NCBI GenBank assembly: GCA_018389105.1
Contig: JACATO010000309.1
Coordinates: 124,001-188,000 of the forward strand
Reading direction: 5' to 3'
Origin: Nautilus pompilius
Taxonomy: Eukaryota > Mollusca > Cephalopoda > Nautilida > Nautilidae
DNA: 64,000 nucleotides
Shown here in pieces: positions 28,001-40,505 of the stretch (its first letter is position 1; each line of letters opens with the position of its first letter). A program made the position numbers and the translations under genes. The notes under the pieces were generated by a model. That model was not told the origin of the DNA, did no database searches, and saw only the letters and a program-made list of their open reading frames with translations.

Positions 28001-28660
28001 GAAATATTTAAATATACGAGCTATTTAAAATTGATTAATTTTAAAGGTTTTTAACTCATACATTTGTAACAGTTAAACTGCAGCAGTCATAATTCAGGAA
28101 TTGCTTTGGCTTTCTTATTTAGGATATCTTTTAAATCACTGGATATTTAACTTGTGTATATCTCAGATGGTTGAGGTACGATCGAGCCATCCTACAGAAA
28201 ATCATGAGTCAGACAGAACAAAGCACAGTTTGTCATTTACATTGTTTGAACTCTGCTGAACCATACGATGATAAGTGTGCATAAGAGAGATTTTATACTT
28301 GTTTCACGATATTTTCAGCGTTCTTCAAATTTGTCACAGCATACTACTTTGAAAAAGTAAAATTTTTATAATCAAAACATTCAGTGGCTTGGACATACAT
28401 GCATTTCAGAATCTGTCATTTGTACAATCTGCTAAATGGTTTTATTAACCATTGGACCTACCCCAATTTACGGCAAAATAATACATAGAAAACTTAAAAC
28501 TTGTAGAAATAAAAAGAAATTATGTAAAAATACAAGAGCTTCAGCTTTTAGAATTAGGCAGAAAACTGCATAAAAGACCAAATTGTTTTGTTTTCTTCTG
28601 TTGTATTTCTTTAAATGTAGATTTTGTTACATTTATACTGTAAAAATAATCACTTTTTTG
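25090..28660 (+). other. Large intron of Ig gene 1
   Basis: A 3.6 kb AT-rich intron. It holds a CAGT tetranucleotide run at about 26725-26742. A less AT-rich stretch around 26.7-27.5 kb resembles an old repeat but was not classified. Confidence 0.55.
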
Positions 28661-28670
28661 TTTTTTCCAG

Positions 28671-28884
28671 AATAAAACTACCACTAAAGAATTTGCTCAT
28701 GTAATATCTAAGCCTGTGTCAAAATGTTCATCTCCTGTTTTCAAAAAGACACTGGTAACTATAAATGTCACAGCTCAACAGCTACTCTCATCAAGAAATT
28801 ATTCTGCTTACTGTAAAGCAACCTTTGGTGGGTCTGAGGCTGATCAAACACTGACAAGCAATGAAATAACATTTTGGATAGCTG
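28671..28884 (+). CDS. Ig gene 1, second domain, C-terminal half exon
   Basis: A 214-base exon following a strong polypyrimidine acceptor (TTTTTTCCAG) and ending at GTAAGT. It enters in phase 0 and leaves in phase 1, so with the previous exon it makes a complete phase 1-1 domain unit. It encodes about 71 residues with several N-glycosylation sequons (NKT, NVT, NYS) and two Cys (SKCSS and AYCKA). The AYC motif with preceding Ser/Tyr-rich strand looks like an Ig F strand. It lies on the same strand and in frame with the exon at 24964. What follows, membrane anchor or stop, is uncertain (see the candidate at 29663). Confidence 0.75.
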
Positions 28885-29662
28885 GTAAGTCAGTCATTCA
28901 TTTTTACTTAAAATCTATTTTCTGTTAAATGAAACTTGTAAATACAATTTTTTAACTTGCTTGAAGATAAAGCATGAAGACTATCCATTTTGTAATGCAA
29001 ACTATTGCCATGTTGTTTTGTTTCCTAATTATTAACAGAGGTTCAACAACTTTCTTGTGAGTTACTATTTGCTACAAACACTTGGTAATGACACATTCAT
29101 AGATGTAAGTGTTTGATTTTAAATCTCTTAATTTCAATTTAAACTGTGCATGAATTAATTTTGGTTTGCTCTCACTCATTTTAATTAAAAACCAAATATA
29201 CTTAGAGCATAGTTTGAATTAAATTACTTATACTGAGTGTTTGACATGAATTTGGTTTAAGAAAGACATTGAAATATGAGTTTGGTAAAATCCAGAGCTC
29301 TGATAGATGGTTAATTGGAAGATTTCCTTTTAAGTATACACCGTAAATACTTGGAATTGTGCATGTTTACTTTATATAGATGTTTAGTTTTGAAAACTTA
29401 TATATAAAAAAATTTTTTAATTAGTAATGAAAACTATCCATTTATTTCTCTGGTTACTGATTAGGTGGAAGGCAGAGAGTGTAGCCTTGTTGATGGTTCA
29501 TTCATTCTCTGCAGAAAGAATTGCCAAATGAAATTGTTTTCTAAATATTTTCTCAGAAGAAAAAAAAATGTAAGAGAGAAACATGCAAAGTAAAATAACG
29601 AAATAATTTATGGACATAATGAAAACATTAATTGTTTCTCTTTTTCACTCTTTCTCACCCAG

Positions 29663-29793
29663 ATGGAGGAAGCCAGGTGGCCTTCAGTCTTCAGGATGCC
29701 TTTAACCTCAGAGGTCAGGCATATACTCTTGTGTTAGTTTTGAACTGCCTCAAACTTTGTGGAGTATTTGATATGCACCATAATTACATTTAA
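29663..29793 (+). CDS. Possible terminal exon of Ig gene 1
   Basis: A very good acceptor (TTTCACTCTTTCTCACCCAG) precedes 29663. Read in phase 1 from the previous exon, the frame is open for 43 codons (DGGSQVAFSLQDAF...) and includes a hydrophobic run, AYTLVLVLNCLKLCGVF, before TAA at 29791. A poly(A)-signal-like AATAAA lies near 29963. The hydrophobic run is short for a membrane span. Alternatively a weak donor (AGAG|GTCAGG) after 29713 would give a 51-base phase 1-1 exon. It could also be no exon at all. Confidence 0.35.
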
Positions 29794-30067
29794 CGTCAGC
29801 AACATTTACTTTTTCTTTTCTTCTACATTGGCATATCTGCTTAGTAAAACAACCAGCAGCAATAGATTATTTTCCATGGATTAATTGTAATATCTGGTCA
29901 TCTTTTTATCTAACAGCTTGGTTTATGCCGTTGACTTGAAATATGTATATTAACTGCCTAAGAATAAAAATGTTTGTCCCTGAATATATCCCTATACCAT
30001 AACAAAATATCATTGTGTAGTTCACTAGAAATGTAGGTTTATATTACTTCAGTAATAAAATTAATTC

Positions 30068-30400
30068 TCAAGTGGGTGCCCAAGTGGTCTGGTGGCCAGT
30101 CTATTGGACTGATAAGACTGATGGCCTGAGTTCAAATCTTGATCAGGGCCGGCTGAGTTTAATGTACCTTCGTGGTTTCTTCTCTTCACCAGTTGGCCAC
30201 TTGGGTTTCCACTAAATTTGGTTTTTGATTGCAGAAGAGTTCTGATAGGGACTTTTGCTTGTGGTCCACTGAGACAAGTTTTCGGAATCCACTCATGTAA
30301 GTGAGTAAATGTGATCCCTAATCCAAAACCAAGATAGGGATTCACAATCCCTGTAATGGTGAAGTGTATGACAACAATGACAATTTCATGCATAAATCTA
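30068..30400 (+). repeat. tRNA-derived SINE
   Basis: A tRNA-like head carries an A-box-like CAAGTGGTCTGGTGG (30081-30095) and a B-box GAGTTCAAATC (30128-30138) at tRNA-like spacing. A unique body follows, ending in a CAACAATGACAA-type simple tail. The layout is that of a pol III SINE. A 110-codon minus-strand frame across it is an artefact. Confidence 0.75.
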
Positions 30401-30734
30401 TGTATGTCAGCTTTTTTGTGCTATGATAATTAATGGGTTTCTTGCACCTGGATTTTTTTCATTTGAATCAGGTTTCCTCAATTCTCAGAGAGTAGTCATA
30501 TGTGAGTTTGGTGCTTTCCAATACAGGAATTATTAATGAACCCACGGGCAAGCCATTAAAAAATAAGACAGTTATTTATCACTATTATTAATATTAACTA
30601 TTTTATAAGCTGAAAATATTGTTGTAAGACATTTTAAATAAATATATTCATATTTGTAAAAATATTTTATTAAAGATTCAAGTAATTAATCTTTATAGAA
30701 TAAATAATACTTTATATTTTTAGACTTTATTTAA

Positions 30735-33050
30735 CAAGGAAAAAAAATGTCGGTTTGCAAGATAGTCTAGGTATTTCAAATTTATCCACCAGATATTTTG
30801 ATATTGTAGGATACATGTCAGCCAATGTCACTGTCGTGATCTCATTGTCCTCAACAACAAAGAACACACCTATCAGAACCATTCCTCTGGACAAACAGAC
30901 TCAATAGATATCACAATCACTAGCCCAGACATGGCAGCCAGAGTCAATAAGTGGAGAGTTCTTCATGATTCACTTGACACTGACCATTTTCCTATAGTAA
31001 CCTGCATAGAATATCCAGGAGTGGAAAGAAACATTCAAGCACAGCCCAAATGGAACATCAAAAAGCAAACAGGCAGCTATTTAGTTCGATTATTCAGCAA
31101 ACAGCAGCTGATGTTAGTATCTCAAGTAAACAGCAGCTGAACATTGATGACAAAGTTGAAGTTGTCACATCTTGCATAATCAATGCTGCAGAGGAAAGCT
31201 ATCCCTTAACAAGACCCCATCCAACACCGTGGTGCAATGAAGAGATTGCCAGTGAGCACCAAATAAAAAGAAAGCATGACAAAAGACACGGTTGCTTACA
31301 AAAGATAACAAGCTGTAGTCAGAAGAATCGTCAAACTAACAAAACACAGCTCATGGAAAGATTTTGTTGGCTCAATCAATCGAGATATCCCTTCATGCAT
31401 CATCTGGAAAAGAATCAAGACTATCAATGGTTCAAGTCGACCTATCCAAACAGCTTTGGAGCATGAGGGTGAATTTGTCACAGATCTTCAAGACCAGGCC
31501 CACTTATTTGGAGAGTATTATTCTGAAAAATGCAGTATTTTGAATTCTTCAATCAATCCTAAATTATTTTTGGATACAAAAGTCTTATCAACCAATCTAT
31601 AGACCTGCTCTGTGATAGAAGACATATGTGATCATCCTTCACGGTGGAAGAGCTCAATCTTGGACTAGCTGAGCTTTCTAACTCAGCTACTGGAGATGAT
31701 AAGATCCACATCCAGATGCCTAAAGATTTACCCATCAATGGGAAAGACATGATGTTTTCACACTTCAATGACATCTAGAAACAGGGAACTTACCCCTCAT
31801 CATGGAAGATTAGTAAAATTGTTCCTTTGCTAAATCCTAATCAGGATAAACAAAGAATTAAGTCTAACAGACCAATAGCTCTCACCTCCTCTCTAGACAG
31901 GCTATTTGAAAGACTCGTTAACACCCGCTTGAACTGGAAACTACACAAAGATCAAGGCTGGAACTCTTCATGCTCTAATGAAAATCAACGAGCAGGGTAA
32001 CAAAGGTCTGTTCAACAAGGAATATACTGTTTTAATTTTAATTGATCTCGAAGGTGCCTTTAATAAGGGGTGGTGGGAGGGTCTCATCACTAAGGCAGTA
32101 GAAATTGGAATAGCAGGGAACATGTTAAATTCAATAAGAAGCTTCCTAAATGAAAGATACATTAAAGTTCAAGTATCTGATCAAACCTCGAAGTAATTTA
32201 GCATAATACTGGCAATACCACAAGGTGCAGTTCTGAGTCCAACAATTTTCAATACCATGATGTATGATCTCCCCTCCATCATTCCAAAGCCCTGCTTTCA
32301 AATTACTTATGCTGATGATGGTACCATCACCATCACTCACATCAATCTAAGCTTTATGTCATCTAGCTTAATCAGTGCATGGCTGTCATTGACACCTGGG
32401 TGAGCAAATGGAAACTCAAAGTCTCCAAAGACAAGACAGAGTACACTGTTATCAACAAAAGGAGAGAAAACACCAACGACCTAACCCTAAACCTCATTGA
32501 CAATATTCAAGCCTCTGTTACACTTCAGTGGATACCAAGCCATGTACCAGTAGAAATGAAAGAACGTACACCCTGGTAAAGTTAGCAACAAGAAGTGGAC
32601 CGTCAACAAGCCTATGGAATCTATAGCTTCTCTCAAATGTGCTGTCAGTCGGTCAACTCTCAATATTTGGAAAAATCGTTGGCATGACGAGACAAGAGGC
32701 CTACTGTTCCCTACAGAAAAAGCCAAACTCAGTAAGCTACAGGAACAAGTAATTCTATCCTCACTGTGAATGCAACACTGTCCTTGCCAGAGCTACCTGT
32801 ACAGATTCAACTTGTCCCCAGATGCAACCTGTCCACTCTGCAAATCTGCAGATGAAACAATCATACATATTGTTTATGTCTCTCAAGAACTACAACACCT
32901 CAGACATCTTGACACAACCAAGACCTTCAAAGAAATTCATGAGAACAGGAACAATGAATGGGCTATCATTACATCACTAGTCAATGAAATGAAAATAAGG
33001 ATCCATGCAAGGACCTTGTGGGAAGCATGATTTACATAATAATGATAATA
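30735..33050 (+). mobile_element. LINE retrotransposon remnant, 5'-truncated
   Basis: Pieces in three + frames follow LINE ORF2 order. The end of an apurinic-type endonuclease (LHDSLDTDHFPIV, near 30960) comes first. Next is the reverse-transcriptase palm, with LIDLEGAFNKGWW (32040) and PQGAVLSPTIFN then YADD (about 32310). A QWIPSHV motif (32525) is typical of a C-terminal RNase H, and a CPLCKSADETIIH motif near 32835 sits at the end. An AT-rich TAATGATAATAA tail lies near 33035. This set suggests the Jockey/I/LOA group. Stops and frameshifts make it inactive, and the 5' half is missing. Confidence 0.8.
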
Positions 33051-33059
33051 ATTTAAGAA

Positions 33060-35225
33060 AAATGTACAAGTCCTAAAATTATCAAATATTTGAAATTACC
33101 AAAATACATCATCAGTGTGATACTTGATGTTGGTTTTCTGTTGAAAGTTTTTCTACATCGGGTTTCAAGTTGGATAACGCAAGGCTGAGTCTGTGAGTTG
33201 TGTGTGTGTGCATCTTGTTCTGGGTGAACTTCGTTTTTGAAAACAGTTGCTCACACATGTAGGTACTTCCAAATATGCACGCCATCTTTTTTGCATGATC
33301 TATCAAATTTGGATAAATTCCAGCTTCCATTACATACTTTTGGTAAAAGTCCAATAAGGAAACTCCTGCATGGAATTTTGATTTCATAAGTTCACTTGTT
33401 TGAAGCTCAATGAGTTCCATCTGAACTTTTTCAGGAACACTGTCCACTTCTATATCAAAAGGTGTAGCAAACAGCTTTAAATCCCCTTTGTATGACCGAG
33501 TGTCTGCAAAAAACAGTTTTTAGTTCACGTATAACAGACACAGACATCGAAGTGTCAGTGGGTTGATTTTTCTGCAGCAGTGGAAAGTGAGCAAAATTAT
33601 ATTTTTAAGCTGGCATTCCCAGAGACGAAGCTTCATCTCAAATGCCATAATGTGCTCGTAAAGTACATTCACTAGCTGACTGCATCCTTGTAGCTGCAAA
33701 TTTAGCTTATTTGAATGTGAAGTAATATCCACTAAAAATGAAAGATTTGAGAGCCACACAGGATCACGGAACTGTGATGCATTCATGTTTTTACTCCCCA
33801 AAAATATAGCAATCTCCTAACAAAGTTCATAAACCCGTTCTAACATAGCACCTCGGTTTAGCCAGCGAACTTCATAGAAGTACAGTGATACATAGTATTG
33901 TGCATTGTGGAATTGTCAATGATTCAGATCTTGAGATAATATGAAATGTACTGTTTTCACAACCACTTGCATTACTTGATTTCCTGAAGCCTTAGCACAC
34001 AATGCCTCCTGATGAATAATCCACTGCAATTTGATCATTTGTTTTTAATGCCAGTGTGCATTGTTATGCTACAAAACCTGTATTTTCACCTACCATAGCA
34101 GGGGCACCATCCATAGTCACTGAAATTAACTTTGAGAGATTTAAATTCATGTATTTTATACAAAGTAAAACAGATTCAAGAATGTTTGCTCCAGTAGTAT
34201 TTCATTGTAGCAATACAAGTTGAGGAAATTCTTCCACTATTTCAAATTGTGAGTTGACACCTTGCACAAGCTGTGCGGTGTCTTTTACATCAGTACTTTC
34301 ATCCAATGCCACATGAAGATATTGGAATCTTTGACAGCAGTCACATAGTGATTGCTTTCATCAAGGGACATTTCTTCAGCTTGTCAAAATACTGTTCTTG
34401 CAGAGCGGCTGATATTAGAAAATAATTCTTATAAGGACATAAAATATCAGCCACAGCCATCAAGCATTCCTTGACAAATTCCCCATCTGTGAAAGGTTTC
34501 ATGTTCTTAACTATTAATGAACTTACCTCATAACTGGCACATGTATTTCCCTGGCATTTGGCACTTTGTTTAGCAAACAGTGAATGTTGTGCTTTCAAAC
34601 TTGTCTTCAGCTGATTGATTTTGTCATTTCTCATCTGCCCAGTTAGCTCACTGTAGTTCTTGTGTTTGGTTTTGTAGTGACGATTTAAGTTATATTCTTT
34701 GTTGACAGCTAACGTATCATGGCAGATGAAGCACACTGGGCTGCTGTTATATTCCACAAACAAATACATTTCTGTCCATTTTTCTTGGAAGATTCGACAT
34801 TCAGCATCTACTTTTGTACGTTTTTCTACCGTTTTGAAATTCAGCACTAAACAAAATATAAAAAGAAGATAAACACAGTCTTTTATGGATTCGATCTATA
34901 AAAGATTTCCACAAGTTACTGGATGGTCTCTCCTCTGCTGATGGCTCACACGAAGGACTTTAGTACCCCCATCTCTAAGTAAGTTATTTTCACAATAAAC
35001 AACACAACTGAGGATGGCACGTTATTTGCACAATTCACAGCAGTTCAGTTCAGTAATTAGAATTTAGCAGACACCGGGCTATAATTCTTAGTCTAGTTTA
35101 TTAGAAAACAAATGAGGGTTTTATGCATTAATGCAGGGTTAATGTCAATTGCATGGTTTGCAAGCACTGGACCATTAACTTGTATATTTGATCAAGGTAC
35201 TGGCAGGCCGTAGGTTGCCAAACTT
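33060..35225 (-). mobile_element. hAT element, GTF2IRD2/ZBED5-like transposase, decayed
   Basis: The minus-strand start (34847) encodes a BED-like zinc finger, CFICHDTLAVNKEYNLNRHY then H, as in the GTF2IRD2/ZBED5-type hAT group. The following ~100 residues (KTSLKAQHSLFAKQ, FTDGEFVKECLMAVADILCP) also match that family. Near 33112-33447 is the C-terminal dimerisation block, FGSTYMCEQLFSKTKF. Between them the frame is broken by several stops and shifts. A GGTTGCCAAAC stretch near 35215 resembles a hAT end, but the second end was not located. It is non-functional. Confidence 0.75.
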
Positions 35226-35343
35226 TTAGATGTTTGTTATATTTTCTGAAAAGAAGAGAAAAGCGGGATGTTTCGCTTTTAAGCACTGCACGGTATCGTG
35301 GTACTCACATAGCAGCAACAACAGCTACGATATAAAAACCGTC

Positions 35344-35395
35344 ATGTACCCACAAGTAAAAGAATTCATCCAAGAATGGGCACAGCCCATGTCAG
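35344..35395 (+). pseudogene. Exon-like segment 1 of an unrecognised gene, left copy
   Basis: The ATG at 35344 opens MYPQVKEFIQEWAQPMS, ending in phase 1 at a consensus-like donor (GTCAG|GTATAG). The right-arm copy keeps the start (MDPQVKGIGQDWAPP) but has a stop, and GG in place of the donor GT. Two copies with related protein and a donor in one suggest a former first coding exon. I do not recognise the protein. Later segments in this arm are damaged, so I list it as a pseudogene. Confidence 0.4.
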
Positions 35396-35699
35396 GTATA
35401 GAAAAATCAATGCAATAAACAAACCTAAAGCAAACATGATTATTTTCCTTTAGACGTCCATGGTTAGATTTTGCTTTTTTAATGACATTTGATAGATTAA
35501 TATTTGCTTGCAGTGACAAGATAATGGTAGAACAATTGAGGCAGCTGTCCACCTGCTGAGGGAAACCTGCTGAGTATCTTACTATAACTGTATTTCCGCA
35601 GACCAAAATGTACGGAATTTGATTATAAACTACAGTTTAAACAAAATCTATATATTTCAAATTCAAAGGGATGCTGACTGTTTGTTTATAATTAATGAT

Positions 35700-36960
35700 T
35701 CAGAAGATTCGTCTCTTTCAGTGATTGTCTCGTTTCACTGCAGAAACTCAGTGAAATGTTTGTCATCCTCAGATCCATCCATTGCATTGCTGATGTAGTG
35801 GTTAGGCAGCCATGATCCACTCAGAAAGCTGGGTCAGGGGAGATATCTTCAGCTTTCTTTGATTTCTTTTCAGCATCCACTGAACCTGCTGTTTGTTCAG
35901 TTCAGCTCTGAATGGCAGATTCAGAGATACATCCACCAGCTGAAGAACTGAACCCATTCCTCCTCAGATGATCACCAGTCTCCAGTTATTTCTGAACAGT
36001 TGACAAGTTCAGGAGCAAATGGATCCTTCAAGCTGCCAGCGTGCATGCCACTCTGACACCACCTCCAATGGTACAGATGCTAGCAGTTTTCAACATTTCA
36101 ATTTCACTTCAGATGGCATATTAGGGTAAACAGGTGTTTTACCTGCATTACCAATACATGAAATTTTGAAGCTGATTTCTAATCTTTCACTCTTAATACA
36201 TTTGTGAAATCTGATCAAATTTTGCTCATAATCTTCTATGAGATGTGTGCTCTACTTCATATTGACGGACCCTTTTGTTTCATGAAGTGGCTGACCAATC
36301 TTTGTTTGCTGGTGAACTTACGATTTTCAATTTCTCAAGCAGATAGGATGGGCAAGTAAACTAATTCTCCTCTATTCTGACAAGAAGTTTTGCTTCAATT
36401 ATAAGTTAAGGTTTTTCAAAGTGAATTTTCTCTCTACTCCACAATTCCCAATTACATCACAAGGTGAACAGCTGCAGTTTTTTTGGCTTTTTATTCTTCG
36501 CAACATTTCCAAGCTTCATCTGTTTTATAACATCACTTTCATCTTCCTTATCTAAGAAAATATTGTCCTCTGGAATGAATGAATTTGGCATCATGCAAAT
36601 AATCAAGAACAGAACAGAACTTATCAGCTAAAACTGGTTGGTAGATGGACAGCGCAAGCGAAAACAACTGGAAAATTTAACTGCACAGGAATTCCCCATT
36701 AAAGAAAAGTTTAACTGCTGCTGAGGTCGGGCATCAAGTCAATTTAAATCCTGATAATTTTGGGTTTCTCAGGAACTGCTTTTCCTGAAGTTGGTTTAAC
36801 TGAGATTCTACTTGGATTTTTTAGGTAAAGTAAAAAACAAAACAAATGATCAGTTTTTAATATTTCATTCTAAAAGCAGTACTGTAGAATTATTGAATGA
36901 AGACCTGATGATACAAGGCTGCTTTGTTTATTATCAGCAAAATAAAATGTTTAATGGCTT
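35700..36960 (-). pseudogene. Pogo-type (DDE_1) transposase remnant
   Basis: Minus-strand translation in several frames gives pogo/POGK-like landmarks: SCIGNAGKTPVYPNMPSE (family: IGNADQTPVFFDMP), then GGMGSVLQLVDVSLN (family: GGLTSVLQPLDVSLNKPF), QVQWML, SEWIMAA, and SNAMDGSEDD at the C-terminus with a shift. Stops are frequent. The segment is missing from the right arm, so it was inserted after the duplication or lost from the right copy. Confidence 0.7.
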
Positions 36961-38583
36961 AAATCTAAAGATGATGAGACAATTGATAGGTTTATTAATA
37001 TTTTAAACAGCAACTACTAATTTGAACTGGGATTATAAAGAAATGTTTAGTATTCTCTGATGTAATTATTTATATATAGCTCCTAGTATTCCTGAAAAGA
37101 GTGTATCTTTACACATGTAGATCCAGTTTGTTTCTGAAGCAAAATGAAAGCAATATTAACGTTATAATCTTAAATCTGTCTTATTAATTTGATCCAGTCA
37201 ACACAGTAAACCATTATTACATGTAAAGATGTAATTTTCAATTATCAATGAATACATATTTTATGGCCACGGACATTTAACATTTGTACTATGAAATAAA
37301 TCTGAACAGATAAATTGGCTTCTTCTTAGCAACATCTGTTCCCTGGAAAATAAACACTGGCTTTCTTGGTTAAGTTGGATCCTCTCAGTTGGTCAAAATC
37401 ACAATAAATTCAGCAGTTGCTTTTGTCAATAGAAGGTGGATAATTTCTAGATCATGAATATTTTATAGTGATCTCTAATAAAGCTAATTACCTCCCTTGT
37501 ACTGTTTGTAGACTAGTCATTCAAAAGATTTACAATATGGAGCCAGGTTGTAATTCTTACCAGTGTTATTGGCTCTCATGTGCACTAGTAGATAATTTGT
37601 TAAGTGTTTTGTGCACAATGAACAGAATTTATTTCTTGGGTGGGGTCAAATATCACCATAAAACAGATCAACTCGTGGCTTGCTGGCTCATTCCTGAGAT
37701 ATCCTTTTTCTTCATTCTTCCAGCCGACATCAAGTAACTTAGTGTGCACGGCATGCTGGGTAATCACATGCATGTTGGGTGTTTTAATTTTAAATCATCA
37801 GAAGTGATTCCCTTTCTCAAACTACATCACATCCACAATGTCTCGAGCTTCAAGTTGTAGGACATCAGTGCCATCTTCATAGGAACATTAGCTGCTAGGT
37901 AGTTAAAGGGTTATTTTTCTTGGTCCTCCATGAATAAGGAACTGTATTAGATCAACAGATCAAAGGCCCCACTGTGGATGCCATCCCCTACTTTCTATGC
38001 TTGCTTCATATTACATGTACAGTATGTCAGGTCTCTGGCTGTTTCTCCCCATATCTTGAATGTGCTTTATTTCAGTAAAGCTAAGCTATTTTTAACCTGC
38101 AGTAGAGCAGAGATCTAAAATCAGTCTTTTTCACTGATATAAAAATATTATTCCATGAACCCCTTTACTTCAAAATTTCTATGACTACAGAAAATTTAAT
38201 TAAATTCCAATAATTTTTCCTTGAGTTTACTGTTTATATTGTGTAGTTCTATGGGAATTAAGTCTCCACTCATCGACATCATCAATAAAATCTTATCTCA
38301 GCAGACATTAGCCATTTAAAAAATATGGCATACTAATTTGAGGAAGTTGTTACTAGCAGCTACCCAATACAGAAGAAATTTGTGCTCAGATGACAGCTGC
38401 TGCTGCTGGAGCTAGCAGGAGTAAGTCACTCCCATTGTATATGGGCCAAATTATGATTTACATGGAAATACTGAACTGAACAGTGAACGTTTCTTTTTTG
38501 TTACTGTATCTGTTTTGTTTCTTATCTCCTTTTCTGTACACAACTGTCATTATGCCGTTAAAAATCAAGGCAAATTCTTTCAG

Positions 38584-38669
38584 CACCGCCACTTTAAAAT
38601 CAGGCACCATTATTGATTCTCTCTTGAATATATTAAAATACCACAGTGCCATGTTTGAATCTTTTCAAG
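38584..38669 (+). pseudogene. Exon-like segment 2 of an unrecognised gene, left copy
   Basis: An 86-base segment follows AATTCTTTCAG and ends at CAAG|GTAAAT. One frame is open throughout (TATLKSGTIIDSLLNILKYH then SAMFESFQG). The right arm (55575-55660) encodes the same peptide with no change and has donor GTAATT. Because the surrounding DNA is also nearly identical, conservation of the peptide is weak evidence of function. Phases do not join segment 1 directly, so an exon would be missing between them. Confidence 0.35.
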
Positions 38670-39117
38670 GTAAATACAAAATTTGTGTCCCCTTTCTCCT
38701 CCTCTACATGGAATGTAAAATGTTGTTTTCTCCAGCATGGGATAAAAATGCATTTAGTAAATAATTAAAGCAAAATCAATTAGAAAGGAAGAAACTTTAT
38801 TTCAAATCAATAAGCTACATGTGCTTTCAAACGAGTGAGTTAAACACCGAATACTTGTAATATTTACTTTAGCTTCTGCCAATAAAATTTCTCACTTCTG
38901 ACAGCAGGTGAACTCCCTTACACGTGATTATTGTCAGGTTTGCTCAGATATTAGCAAATTATATCAAACAGTGATATTTCGAAACAAATCTCTTGATAAC
39001 AGTGGCCGTGCATATACACACTATACATTAATACAGTTGCTCATTGGCTATTTCTTTGAAATCATCACTATGGGAACACACAGAAACCTACTAAAAACTA
39101 GAAAATGAATGATTTTA

Positions 39118-40182
39118 GTGAAATATAGACGGCTCAGAGAAGCTGCTGAAACCATTGGTTATTGGGAAATTTCAAAAGCCACGTTGCTTCAAAATCTGGA
39201 AACTCTACTGTGTCTCTATCGGCATTCAAGAAATGCATAGATGGATAGGGTACTCTTCACTGAATGACCATGTGTTCTTGATCCAAAGATGGGTGCAAGG
39301 GATAGGAAGATAGTGCTTCTCATCGACTAGTGTCCAGCTCATCCCAATTTAGAGTTCCTCAATGTGTGATTACTATTTTTTCCACTGAATGCAACAAGCT
39401 GTTTACTTCCTATGGACCAAGGTATTATTGCTTCGGTGGAGGAGGTTTATCGGACTCGTCTCATTAGAGACATCCAATTTCTAGCCAGAGGCAATGCCGA
39501 AGTGGAAAGTTTTAGAATCTGTGCATCACCTAACTGCAAGCTGGAAATGAATTACAGCCACCTGCATTGCCAACTGTTTCCGGTATGCTGCCTTCACAGG
39601 CATTGATTCCACCAGCTTTCTTCTTGAGAGTACGACATCAACACTCAAGGAAATGGATCGTCTCTGTGGTAAGTTACGGAGTGCGTCTCTAGCAGTGGAT
39701 AACAATTTGACAAAGTGGAGGTATCTGTCAGCCGAGAACACAATTCAAGCATACATGGAGAAGAGTGGGAGCCAGGAAAAAGATGATGGCCAAGAGAAAG
39801 AGCAGGCTCTTTATATCCAAACTGATGAGGAAGTAAGTTGCCTTGGTCTTGGAAACCATAAATCAGAATTGCCATACTGTTTGGAATACAGAGGAGGAGA
39901 ACAGGGCTCTGTCTTCCTTGGAAAATGCATTCCCATCCAGATTTTTGCCTGAATCAATGCAAAGAAAAATTGATAATTATTTTTCCAACTTCGAATGAGG
40001 ATTGAATGTTCAATTTAAATTGAAAGAGTGAAATAATAAATAAAAGCATTTTTTTAAAATTCATGAGTGCATTCTTCTTATCCTTGAAAAGGCAAGAAAA
40101 ATTAGTAGGTCACCCGTCATGTTTTCTATAATCCAGACAAAATTGTCTATCCCTTGAAATCCAGTTTAATGAGAGTTCACTG
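39118..40182 (+). mobile_element. Tigger/pogo transposon, 5'-truncated
   Basis: Translation around 39410 contains PMDQGIIASVEEVYRTRL, matching the Tigger motif LQPMDQGVIASFKAYYRR. Upstream pieces (KMGARDRKIVLLID.CPAHP) match the segment with the second catalytic Asp. A ~100-codon C-terminal tail is open (39653-39952). The 3' end GAGAGTTCACTG followed by TA (40183-40184) is a typical Tigger terminus with a TA target site. The N-terminal DNA-binding half and the 5' end are absent. Confidence 0.75.
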
Positions 40183-40199
40183 TATATTAAGGCTGTTTT

Positions 40200-40342
40200 A
40201 TCAGATCTATATGTATAAGATTTGAAAATGAAAATTAGTCTGCTATTTAAGAGCGAGTTGTATCTGGACTATTCAAACACATTACTAGAGTTTGTACATC
40301 AGTTTTCATTCCATTATTTTGACATCAACTAACTACAGGTGA
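40200..40342 (+). pseudogene. Exon-like segment 3 of an unrecognised gene, left copy, broken
   Basis: The sequence up to CTACAG|GTGAGT (donor at about 40339) aligns with the right-arm segment at 54733-54828, where one frame is open to the donor. Here small indels put stops into that frame (VVSGLFKHIT is kept, then the frame is lost). The donor is intact. Confidence 0.35.
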
Positions 40343-40505
40343 GTCTGTGCCTCTTACTAACATTAAATACCTAATACAAGGGAAATATTGTACAGAGAGA
40401 CCCTGTTTAGTGCCACCCATCTCTAATCTGATTTGTTACAGAGCTCTTGTCTCCTTGAGAGATTGTTATTTTTACAAGAGAAAAGAGATTAAGAAAATTC
40501 ATATA

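Larger units (their letters stand above)
35225..40503 (+). repeat. Left arm of a multi-kb inverted duplication
   Basis: Matches the reverse complement of 54575-57775 in three colinear blocks: 35225-35700 with 57300-57775, 36965-39115 with 55330-57265, and 40185-40503 with 54575-54890. The middle block is strikingly similar and the outer blocks more diverged. The left arm is longer because a pogo fossil (about 35.70-36.96 kb) and a Tigger fragment (39.12-40.18 kb) were inserted. The match ends where the Tc1-like element starts at 40506. Confidence 0.9.

Noticed and set aside
30070..30145. A genuine tRNA gene
   Set aside because: A- and B-box-like sequences are present, but I could not build a proper acceptor stem, and an unrelated SINE body follows.
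30061..30393. A 110-codon minus-strand frame
   Set aside because: It lies over a tRNA-derived SINE and is antisense to its A and B boxes.
37468..37737. An 89-codon frame shared by both arms of the inverted duplication
   Set aside because: The DNA of the two arms is nearly identical here, so a shared frame is not evidence of selection, and no start or splice sites support it.
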